Source: Gammaproteobacteria bacterium
GTDB lineage: Bacteria; Pseudomonadota; Gammaproteobacteria; Pseudomonadales; Azotimanducaceae
Direction: 5' to 3'
Assembly: GCA_028821515.1 (NCBI GenBank)
Contig: JAPPGA010000055.1
Location: 1 to 64,000 of the forward strand
Length of the DNA stretch: 64,000 bases
Made by a program: the position numbers and the translations under genes. The notes under the pieces were generated by a model. It did not search any database and was not told where the DNA came from. It worked only from the letters and a program-made list of their open reading frames with translations. Position 1 is the first letter of the stretch, and each line of letters starts with the position of its first letter. Shown here piece by piece: positions 53,766 to 61,163 of this stretch.

Positions 53766-54569
53766 ATGGCAAAGGACATCAAGGCGGCGGTGCGGGAAAT
53801 CTGTCTTTCCTTTCCCGAGGTCGAGGAGCGCACGGGCCACGGCATGCCCGACTACAAGATCGGCGGCAGGTCTTTTGCAACGCTCGCGATCAATCATCAC
53901 GGCGACGGCCGCGTCGCGCTATGGATCCATGCGCCACCCGGCGCACAGGAACTCCATGTCGACGGCGAACCCGAATTCTATTTCGTGCCTCCCTATGTCG
54001 GCCCGAGAGGATGGCTCGGCGTGCATCTCGACCAGGGCAACGACTGGTTCAGCATCGCGGCCCGTGTGCAGGAGGCGTATGCAAACGTCGCCCCGGAAAG
54101 TCTCGCGACCTTGCTGGGCGACCCGCCGGAAATCGAACCCCCCAACGAAACCGTGGACCCGGAGGACTTCGACCCGCTGTCTGCCCCGCACGCGCAGGAT
54201 CGCCTCGCGCGCATCCGCGACTTCTGCGCTTCGTTGCCGGAGACGTCCGAAGGCACCCAGTTCGGCATCCCGGCATTCAAGGCGGGCAGGAAGACGTTCC
54301 TCACGGTCCATCGCCATCGCAGACGCCTGCGTCTCGAATTCTGGGTGGGACCGGAACTCCAGTCGACGTTGTGCGACGACCCCCGATTCTCCATCCCCGC
54401 CTACATCGGGCACCGAGGCTGGATCGACCTCGACGTGGAGGACCGGTTCGACTGGGAGGAAGTCCAGCAGCTCGCATTGGGAAGTTATCGCCACTTCGCA
54501 CTCAAGCGGATGTTGAAGGCGCTACCGCCCGCGCTCGACGCTCCGAGCGATCAACTCCTCTTGGGGTGA
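53766..54569 (+). CDS. Tandem YjbR/MmcQ-family protein
   Basis: The ATG at 53766 gives 267 residues made of two copies of the YjbR (MmcQ) domain, about residues 5-115 and 140-262. Both have the same order: LSFPEVEERTGHGMPDYKIG then FVPPYVGPRGWLGVHLD in the first, LPETSEGTQFGIPAFKAG then SIPAYIGHRGWIDLDVED in the second. The typical family member is a single domain of about 115 residues with a CyaY-like double-wing fold and no assigned biochemical role. The stop overlaps the BCCT start (GTGA), so the two genes are coupled. Confidence 0.85.
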   Translation: MAKDIKAAVREICLSFPEVEERTGHGMPDYKIGGRSFATLAINHHGDGRVALWIHAPPGAQELHVDGEPEFYFVPPYVGPRGWLGVHLDQGNDWFSIAARVQEAYANVAPESLATLLGDPPEIEPPNETVDPEDFDPLSAPHAQDRLARIRDFCASLPETSEGTQFGIPAFKAGRKTFLTVHRHRRRLRLEFWVGPELQSTLCDDPRFSIPAYIGHRGWIDLDVEDRFDWEEVQQLALGSYRHFALKRMLKALPPALDAPSDQLLLG

Positions 54570-56194
54570 CAGTGGAGGGAACCCCCGTCAATCCCATCTC
54601 CGTCGCAAAGTCGGGTTTCTGGGCCGGTCTGCACCCGGGCATGGCCATGGGTTCCCTCGGGATGGTGCTGGTTTTCGTCGCCTTCACAGTGGTCGACGTG
54701 GAGGGGGCCGGTGCGGTCTTCGCCGCCGTCAGGTCATGGATCGAGTCCACGCTGGGCTGGTCTTACATTCTGGCTATCTGCGTGATGCTGGTCGCCTGCC
54801 TCTACATCATGTGCAGCCGCCACGGCAAGGTGCGCCTCGGCGACGACGACGGCCGGCCGGAGTTCAGCACGTTCTCCTGGCTCGCGATGCTGTTTTCGGC
54901 CGGCCTGGGCATCGGGCTCCTGTTCTTCTCCATTTCGGAGCCGATGTTCTATTTCGACAACTCCGCGGCTTTCGGCTATCCCAACAATCCCCACGCCGAC
55001 ATGGCCGGCGCGGTGGATCTCGACGAAGCGCGCGCAGCGGACGCCATGCGCGTCACCTACTTCCACTGGGGATTTCATGCCTGGTCGGTCTACGTGGTGG
55101 TCGGTCTGTGTCTCGCCTACTTCGGCTTTCGAAAGAAGCTGCCGCTTACGCTTCGATCTGCCTTGTACCCCATCATCGGAGATCGCATATACGGACCTGT
55201 CGGACACGGCGTCGACCTGCTCGCCGTGTTCGGCACGGTGTTCGGCGTAGCCACGTCGCTCGGACTCGGGGTCAAGCAGATGGCCGCCGGCCTCGACACC
55301 CTGTTCGGAGTCGTCCCGGATCTCGCGGTTCAGATCACGCTCATCGTCGTCATCTCCGCGGCGGCCACCCTGTCGGCGGTGTCCGGCGTGGCGCGGGGAA
55401 TTCGAATCATCTCCGAGTGGAACATCTATCTCAGCATCGTCCTGCTCGCGTTCTTCCTCTGTTTCGGGCCGATCGAGTGGCTGCTTGGTTTCTTCGTAAC
55501 GACGGTCGGCGACTACCTCCTGAACCTGGTGCCGATGGGGCTCTGGGTCGCGGCCGAGGCTCCCGACGCGGCGTGGCAGGGCGGCTGGACCGTTTTCTAC
55601 TGGGGCTGGTGGATCGCCTGGGCGCCTTTCGTCGGAATGTTCATCGCACGCATCTCCCGCGGACGAACCATCCGGGAGTTCACCATCGGCACGATGTTCG
55701 TCCCGACGGTGGTGGGCATCGTCTGGCTCTGCCTGTTCGGCGGCAACGCCCTGTACATGGAATTGAATGCCGCTGGCGGCGTCGGCACCGCGGGCATCCT
55801 CGACCTCGTGCGGGATTGGCAACTGGAAGCGGCGCTTTACGGCACCATCGAGCGAATGACCGACCTTTCCTGGCTGGTCTGGTCCATGTCAGCGCTCGCG
55901 ACCTTCCTGCTGGCGACCTGGTTCATCACCTCTTCGGACTCCGGCACGCTGGTAATCGCTACCATGCTCAGCATGGGCGATGATCACCCGCCGCGCCGTT
56001 TCCGCGTCGTCTGGGGCGCTGCCATCGGCACGGTAGCGGCGGCGTTGCTGCTCGCCGACGGCTTGCAGGCACTGCAGGCCGCCTCCATCGCCGCCGCCCT
56101 GCCCGTCTGTATCGTTCTCCTGGCAATGACCGCCGGCGTGATCACGTCGTTAAACCGGGATTCATCCGCGGTTCCGGCAACAGGCACCGACTAA
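54566..56194 (+). CDS. BCCT-family betaine/carnitine/choline transporter
   Basis: Secondary transporter for quaternary ammonium compounds or related zwitterions, about 12 membrane helices. The GTG at 54566 (overlapping the YjbR stop) gives 542 residues; a second GTG at 54572 is possible. Family motifs: FSAGLGIGLLFFSISEPMFYF in helix 3, the tryptophan-rich substrate region YWGWWIAWAPFVGMFIARIS followed by RTIREF, and FITSSDSGTLVI in helix 10. The C-terminal tail is short, unlike osmosensing BetP, which suggests a nutrient transporter or antiporter. A carnitine-like substrate is suggested by the dioxygenase gene next to it. Confidence 0.92.
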   Translation: MTVEGTPVNPISVAKSGFWAGLHPGMAMGSLGMVLVFVAFTVVDVEGAGAVFAAVRSWIESTLGWSYILAICVMLVACLYIMCSRHGKVRLGDDDGRPEFSTFSWLAMLFSAGLGIGLLFFSISEPMFYFDNSAAFGYPNNPHADMAGAVDLDEARAADAMRVTYFHWGFHAWSVYVVVGLCLAYFGFRKKLPLTLRSALYPIIGDRIYGPVGHGVDLLAVFGTVFGVATSLGLGVKQMAAGLDTLFGVVPDLAVQITLIVVISAAATLSAVSGVARGIRIISEWNIYLSIVLLAFFLCFGPIEWLLGFFVTTVGDYLLNLVPMGLWVAAEAPDAAWQGGWTVFYWGWWIAWAPFVGMFIARISRGRTIREFTIGTMFVPTVVGIVWLCLFGGNALYMELNAAGGVGTAGILDLVRDWQLEAALYGTIERMTDLSWLVWSMSALATFLLATWFITSSDSGTLVIATMLSMGDDHPPRRFRVVWGAAIGTVAAALLLADGLQALQAASIAAALPVCIVLLAMTAGVITSLNRDSSAVPATGTD

Positions 56195-56226
56195 CCTGCA
56201 GCGGACTGAAACCGCCCGGCGGGCCT

Positions 56227-57438
56227 TCAGGTTTTCCGAAAATCCCGGCCCTCGCGGCGCAACAGGGCCAGCCGGCTCACGAAATCATCTCGACAGACGT
56301 AGCATCCCTGGAGCAGACGCCGTCCGCTAGCCGGGTCGAAGCCGAGGCGGGCATGCATGACCCGATGGTTGTCGAATACCTGGCATTCCCCCGCGTCGAG
56401 GCGAAACCTGAACTGAATCTCGTCGCTCGATGCGATGCCGAGCAACGCTCGGTGCGCCCGATAGAACGCCATCTGCGACTCCGGCTCGATGTCCACCGGG
56501 CCGATCAGCGCGGGATGCAGGCGCGTACCCAGGATATCGCCGTCCTCATCGACATCGATCACTGGGGCCCGGTTGACGATGTCCCAATCGTCGGCGATGG
56601 ATGTGAAGGTGACCGCCCGCGTGCTCAGCAACTCGAACGCGGCAGGGTCCGATTGCCGCAACGCCCTGGCGCAGGCGATCCCGTCGACCAGCACGCTGTC
56701 GCCGCCCGTCGCGTCGTTCTGCAGGCAATGCAGGAACTGGATACCCGGCGGGAAACGGCGGCTGGGAAGGTCGTTGTGGGGATAGAGTCTGTGGGACGTG
56801 TAGGCCAGGTTCTCTGCGTCCGGCTTTGACTCGACGTCGAAGTGTCGGCCGAAATGAGAGCCTTCGATCAGGGCGATGCGCTCGGCCAGCGCCAGGACGA
56901 TAAGGTCCTCAGCGGGAAGGCCGGTCACCAGGGCGACACCCTTGTCTTCCACGTGTTCCAGCAGCTCCAGCAAACCGGCGTCGGAGGTCATGGCCCTCGC
57001 GAAATCGACCGACATCGCCCGCTTGTCCGACTCGCTCGATATCCAGGCGGACGATCGCCGTTTGCGCCGCAAGCGCGCGCCGCGCTCCATCCGGTGGGCG
57101 TCGAGCCAGGCCCAACTGAAAAAGCTCCCGTCGCAAGGAGCGTCGTGACTCCCCCACTCGATGCGCAGGCCGCCGGGATCGGCGCTGAGAGAAGCGGGCG
57201 CGATATCCAGTGGAATCGAGAGAAAGTCCACGGTGCGCTCCCAGGCGTCCTGGTGCGTGCACTTCGGACAGTGGCAGTTCTCGCGCAGCCAGTAGTACAG
57301 ATGGCGGCTGCGTTGTCCGCCAGGCCAGGCGATATCGACCCCGTCCGTCCCCGGTTCGATCCGCGGACTCGACACGTCGGTGGTTGGCGACGCGTTCGTG
57401 CGGAAGGCATCAATCCCGACCGTACCATCCTGCTTCAT
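56227..57438 (-). CDS. Gamma-butyrobetaine dioxygenase-like 2-oxoglutarate oxygenase
   Basis: The 403-residue protein has two parts. The N-terminal DUF971-type zinc domain has WLRENCHCPKCTH with Cys55, Cys57, Cys60 and His98, the same spacing as the zinc site of human BBOX1. The C-terminal TauD/DSBH domain has the iron ligands His221-Asp223 in RLYPHNDLPSR and His362 in FDNHRVMHARLGFD, where BBOX1 has DNWRVLHGR. Gamma-butyrobetaine hydroxylase makes L-carnitine; trimethyllysine hydroxylase is a related option. It is convergent with the BCCT gene and divergent from the aldolase gene, with a promoter and palindrome between. Confidence 0.85.
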   Translation of the reverse strand: MKQDGTVGIDAFRTNASPTTDVSSPRIEPGTDGVDIAWPGGQRSRHLYYWLRENCHCPKCTHQDAWERTVDFLSIPLDIAPASLSADPGGLRIEWGSHDAPCDGSFFSWAWLDAHRMERGARLRRKRRSSAWISSESDKRAMSVDFARAMTSDAGLLELLEHVEDKGVALVTGLPAEDLIVLALAERIALIEGSHFGRHFDVESKPDAENLAYTSHRLYPHNDLPSRRFPPGIQFLHCLQNDATGGDSVLVDGIACARALRQSDPAAFELLSTRAVTFTSIADDWDIVNRAPVIDVDEDGDILGTRLHPALIGPVDIEPESQMAFYRAHRALLGIASSDEIQFRFRLDAGECQVFDNHRVMHARLGFDPASGRRLLQGCYVCRDDFVSRLALLRREGRDFRKT

Positions 57439-57502
57439 GGTCGCGTACCCCGCTCGCGCTGACTAATGGCGAAACTCCCGCCGACGGGCCCGATGATCCG
57501 CT

Positions 57503-57530
57503 CTTACATGACTCGTCTCGACGATGTCAA
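57503..57530 (-). promoter_or_regulatory. Promoter for the gamma-butyrobetaine dioxygenase-like gene
   Basis: Perfect TTGACA (57530-57525), 16-base spacer and TGTAAG (57508-57503), 65 bases before the ATG. Confidence 0.55.
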
Positions 57531-57567
57531 TGCCCCGCCGCAGCACCGCGGTCGGGTGTCGGAACGC

Positions 57568-57594
57568 GGTACGGATCATGTCGTGTTCCGTACC
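57568..57594. promoter_or_regulatory. Operator-like palindrome in divergent region
   Basis: ggtacgga and tccgtacc are perfect inverted arms separated by 11 bases. The site lies between the two divergent genes, upstream of the TTGACA for the minus-strand gene and of the TACAAT for the plus-strand gene, a good place for a shared regulator to bind. Confidence 0.5.
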
Positions 57595-57626
57595 CGAATC
57601 GGACCGAACACCGGAGCGGCGCGAAG

Positions 57627-57632
57627 TACAAT
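57627..57632 (+). promoter_or_regulatory. Possible -10 for a leaderless aldolase transcript
   Basis: TACAAT ends six bases before the ATG at 57639. No -35 match is seen. Confidence 0.35.
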
Positions 57633-57638
57633 GCTCCC

Positions 57639-58364
57639 ATGTCGAAACCGTCAGCCGAAGCGCCAGTGATCGAGCGATTGAGGGAGGAACGCAAGCGGCA
57701 GCTGGCGCTCGGCTACCGGGTCTTCGCGGCGCTCGGATGGGGCGATCTCGGCGACGGCCACATCAGTGCACGCGACCCGGAGCGGACGGACTGCTTCTGG
57801 CTGCTCGATACGGACGTGGCCTTCGGACGCGCGGACATCAACTCCCTGGTGTTGGTGAAACCCGACGGATCCATTGCCGGCAGCGGGGATACGAACTGGC
57901 CCGCCTACCACATCCACCATCCTATCCTCGCCGCACGCCCGGATGTGGTGAGCGTCGCCCATACGCACACCTCCTACGGCACGCCGTTCGCGGCGTCGGC
58001 TGCCTTGCTAGAACCCATCACCCAAGAAGCGTGCGTCTTCTACGAAGACCACGCCCTGTTCGACGACGAAGAAGTGCAAGTGCAGAGCCTCGCGTGCGGC
58101 GAGCGCATTGCGCAAGACCTGGGCCGCAACAGGGGTATCGTGCTGCGCAACCATGGATTGCTGACGGTCGGGCGAACCGTCAAGGAGTCCGTTGCGTGTT
58201 TCGTCATGATGGAACGTGTCGCCGAGGCGCACCTCAAGGCTCGCGCACCGAGGCCGATTTCACACAACGCGGCGCTCTACGCCAAGGCCGACCTGACGAC
58301 GGAAGGTTATCTCCAAACGGTGTTCGATTTCCTTGTCCGGCATCACCTGGAACGCCTGCCCTGA
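57639..58364 (+). CDS. Class II aldolase/adducin family protein
   Basis: Zn-dependent aldolase-fold protein. The ATG at 57639 gives 241 residues. Metal ligands fit His108 and His110 in SVAHTHTSYG and His171 in VLRNHGLLTVG. DLGDGHISARDPERTDCF is the loop that replaces GNISARxP of fuculose aldolases. The frame is open upstream, but there it is antisense to the dioxygenase gene. Relatives act as fuculose-phosphate aldolases, ribulose-5-phosphate epimerases or decarboxylases, and many are uncharacterised. The gene may belong with the divergent dioxygenase and the BCCT transporter. It is convergent with mltF. Confidence 0.85.
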   Translation: MSKPSAEAPVIERLREERKRQLALGYRVFAALGWGDLGDGHISARDPERTDCFWLLDTDVAFGRADINSLVLVKPDGSIAGSGDTNWPAYHIHHPILAARPDVVSVAHTHTSYGTPFAASAALLEPITQEACVFYEDHALFDDEEVQVQSLACGERIAQDLGRNRGIVLRNHGLLTVGRTVKESVACFVMMERVAEAHLKARAPRPISHNAALYAKADLTTEGYLQTVFDFLVRHHLERLP

Positions 58365-58397
58365 GGGCCACCGCGCTCGGTCACGGGTCGGCTTACG

Positions 58398-60482
58398 TCA
58401 GGAAGGGGGCATCGAATCGGAAGCGGGCGCTTCGCGCTGCTCGAGCAATCGAAAGTGACGCACATAGAGGCGGTATCGATCCCGGATTTCCCGCACGTAT
58501 CGAACGACTTCGGTTCCCCGCACGTATCCGTAGACCGACTGTTCCGCATATTCCGGCTCCGCCAGCTTCAGCATCGCCTGCTCCACGTTGTCGAACCAAA
58601 GCGACCCGTCGAGACCGAGTTGGCGCGCAAGCCGGCGTCCATCGCGAATGTGTCCATGCCCCGCGTTGTACGCACCCAGCGCAAACAGTGTCTGCTCACC
58701 CACCGGCAGGTCTGGAAAGCGCTCCCGGGTCCAGCGGAGATAGGCGACGCCAGCGGCGATGCCAGTCTCGGGGTCCTTGAGCCTCGCGGCGTCGACACCA
58801 AGATCGCGGGCGGTCCTCGGCAGGACCTGGAGCAGCCCCTGGGCACCGGCGAAACTGACCCGGCTCGGATCGAAGCCGCTCTCCTGGTACATCTGGGCAA
58901 CGATCAATCGCCAGTCGAATCCCGCCGCTTCGGCCACCGGCCGCACGAGGTCGTCATACGGTGACAGCATGTCCCCGGTGATCCGATGCTCGCGCTGCTT
59001 CGCCATGCGCCGCTGATTGACGAAGTACTTGTTGCGCAACACGTTGAACTCGTAGCCACGGTAATGCTCGCGGACAAATCCGTCCAGGCGGCGCAGGAGT
59101 TCCTCGGCTTCTTCGCGCACCGCCCAGGCGAGCCCCTTCTCGGGCGGGAGCGCGAGGCCAAGGGACAGGCGCGGATCGAATGCGCTCTCCAGTTCCGCGC
59201 GGTGGCTGTCCGCCAGCGTCGCGTCAAGGCGGCCCGCAGAAACGTCCCCCAGAATCGCGCTGGTCGATCGATCCACGAATTCGACCTCGAAGCCCGCCCC
59301 GGGGCCGAGGTCCTTGAGCGTTGCCGCGTAGCTCGTCTTCGGATTCACGGCGATGCGCCGTCCCGCCAGCCCGGCGAGATCCAGGATCGGTTCACCCGCG
59401 GTGACGAAGACCTCATGTATGTGCATGTGCGGGTGCGTGAAGCGCAATCCCAGTTCGATCCGGCTGTCAGTCGGTACCAGGCCGGCCGCGATCATGTCAC
59501 CGCGGCAAGCCGCGAGTCCCTCGAGTAATCCGCCAACGCCGGGCGCGACGATGACTTCCAGTTCGAGGTCATGCGCCTCGGTGAACGATTGGACCAACTC
59601 GTACTCGAAACCGAGCAGTTCGCCCTGCCAGAGGTAGTAGGTGGCTGGCGCGTTCACCGTAAGCATGCGGAGGCGGCCCGCGGCGACGATGGCATCCCAG
59701 TCGCGGCACTCCTCGGTGTGTTCCTCGATGGTATGGCGTTCCACGAGATAGCGGTCCAGGGTCTTCTTCAGGATCGGGTTTTCCTTCCGCAGGACCCACG
59801 CGAGGTCCTTCACTTCGGGCAACTCACGCAGCTTGTCCACGCGATCGCTCGTCGCAACGATCACCCGGGCAGCGGCTTCGTCCATGATGGTGGCGTCGAT
59901 CACGCCAGTCTCGAGCAACGACTGGAAACCGATGGGATCGGTCTCCGCGGGGACCGGCACGCGCGGCGATCCGGGATAGTAGCGGGCCAACGACTCCACG
60001 TAGGCCGTGTCCTCGGCGACGCCGAACGTGCCCTGCTCGGTGCTGCCGATGACCCATTCACGCGAACGCGTCAGCGGAACCGAGAAGGCCACGCGATCGC
60101 TGCGCGGTTCCGACACGGTGAGATTGGAAACGGCGACATCGGCGCGACCCTCCTCGACGCTGCGAAGCAGGCCGTCCACGTCGGACGCGACGATCCACTC
60201 CACGGCGAGCCCATTACGGCTGGCGAACCGTTCCGCGAGCCGCTGGTACTGTTCGGTCGACAGTCCCTGCGACGGTAACGTCTCGAAGCCCGACCATGCC
60301 CGGCGAGCGAAACGGATGGTGCCGCGCTCCGTGATGGCAGCCCAATCGCCGGTGGCCGCACCGCGCGTTTGTGTTACGACCGTGCGATCCGGTTCGCAGC
60401 CCGCGAGCGCCAGAGTCACCAACGTCGCCAGCACCGCAGGCAAGCCCGTCGCCCTTTCCGTTCCTCGTCTGCCTCTTCTCAC
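58398..60482 (-). CDS. mltF: Membrane-bound lytic transglycosylase F-like, with two solute-binding domains
   Basis: Peptidoglycan-cleaving lipoprotein. The GTG at 60482 gives 694 residues with the lipobox LALAGC (Cys29). Two type 3 solute-binding-like domains follow, one from about 45 to 265 (TIRFARRAWSGF...) and one from about 270 to 490 (LRMLTVNAPATYYLWQGE...). The SLT domain follows, with the catalytic Glu534 in QMYQESGFDPSRVSFAGAQG and ALGAYNAGHGHI. E. coli MltF (518 residues) has only one such binding domain, so this longer form with two is the two-domain type seen in some gammaproteobacteria. It is anchored to the outer membrane. An Lrp-type gene lies upstream. Confidence 0.9.
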   Translation of the reverse strand: MRRGRRGTERATGLPAVLATLVTLALAGCEPDRTVVTQTRGAATGDWAAITERGTIRFARRAWSGFETLPSQGLSTEQYQRLAERFASRNGLAVEWIVASDVDGLLRSVEEGRADVAVSNLTVSEPRSDRVAFSVPLTRSREWVIGSTEQGTFGVAEDTAYVESLARYYPGSPRVPVPAETDPIGFQSLLETGVIDATIMDEAAARVIVATSDRVDKLRELPEVKDLAWVLRKENPILKKTLDRYLVERHTIEEHTEECRDWDAIVAAGRLRMLTVNAPATYYLWQGELLGFEYELVQSFTEAHDLELEVIVAPGVGGLLEGLAACRGDMIAAGLVPTDSRIELGLRFTHPHMHIHEVFVTAGEPILDLAGLAGRRIAVNPKTSYAATLKDLGPGAGFEVEFVDRSTSAILGDVSAGRLDATLADSHRAELESAFDPRLSLGLALPPEKGLAWAVREEAEELLRRLDGFVREHYRGYEFNVLRNKYFVNQRRMAKQREHRITGDMLSPYDDLVRPVAEAAGFDWRLIVAQMYQESGFDPSRVSFAGAQGLLQVLPRTARDLGVDAARLKDPETGIAAGVAYLRWTRERFPDLPVGEQTLFALGAYNAGHGHIRDGRRLARQLGLDGSLWFDNVEQAMLKLAEPEYAEQSVYGYVRGTEVVRYVREIRDRYRLYVRHFRLLEQREAPASDSMPPS

Positions 60483-60568
60483 GGGGCCGTTCTGTCAGAC
60501 CAGGGAATCAATCCCCGGAGACCACCGCTCGGTTCCCATTCACCGGAACAGGACATTCGCACTCTCGG

Positions 60569-61045
60569 CTATTCGACCAGGGCGTGCATCGGCAGGGCCG
60601 TGGTGTACTTGACCTGCCGGAGTGCGAATGTCGACGTCAGGTTGCCCACCTCAGGCAGGTGGACCAGTGTCCCCTTGAGGAGGCGCTCGTACGCGCTCAC
60701 GTCGGCGACGATGACGCGCAGCAGGAAGTCCGTTTCGCCGGAAACCGTGTAGCACTCCACGATTTCCGGAACATCCTGCACCGCTTCTTCGAATCGGCTC
60801 AACGCGTTCTCCTGGTGGCGCTTCAGGTTCACGTTGACAAACACGTTGACGGTGAGGTCGAGACGCGCGGGATCCAGCAGCGCCACCCTTTGCCTGATGA
60901 ATCCGCCTTCCTCGAGGCGTTTCACGCGCCTCCAGCATGGCGTATGTGAGAGCCCTACGCGGTCACCGAGTTCCTGCATCGACATGTCCGCGCAATCCTG
61001 CAGTTCAACGAGAATACGCCTGTCAATTCGATCGAGATATTTCAT
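60569..61045 (-). CDS. Lrp/AsnC-family transcriptional regulator
   Basis: The 158-residue regulator has an N-terminal winged helix, LDRIDRRILVELQDCADMSM and ELGDRVGLSHTPCWRRVKRL, with recognition helix near residues 34-45. The C-terminal RAM ligand-binding domain reads VPEIVECYTVSGETDFLLRV. The group (HTPCWRRVKRLE) is that of Lrp-like regulators responding to amino acids. It is divergent from the indolepyruvate oxidoreductase gene across an AT-rich gap, so control of that gene by this regulator is likely. The sequence aaagagg abuts the ATG directly, unusually close for a Shine-Dalgarno. Confidence 0.9.
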   Translation of the reverse strand: MKYLDRIDRRILVELQDCADMSMQELGDRVGLSHTPCWRRVKRLEEGGFIRQRVALLDPARLDLTVNVFVNVNLKRHQENALSRFEEAVQDVPEIVECYTVSGETDFLLRVIVADVSAYERLLKGTLVHLPEVGNLTSTFALRQVKYTTALPMHALVE

Positions 61046-61163
61046 CCTCTTTTGTCGCGAGAATTAGGAACTAATTTGAGTGATTGTCGCACTAAGGACA
61101 ATAAAAGCAACGTCATTCTCGAAATATTGACATATGATCTTCGACAAGAACACAGGTGCGGAT

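Noticed and set aside
6330-57475. Recurring tggcgaa near gene edges (6329, 7639, 31708, 57465)
   Set aside because: Only 7-13 bases agree and the flanks differ; one copy is inside a conserved gene, so chance is likely.
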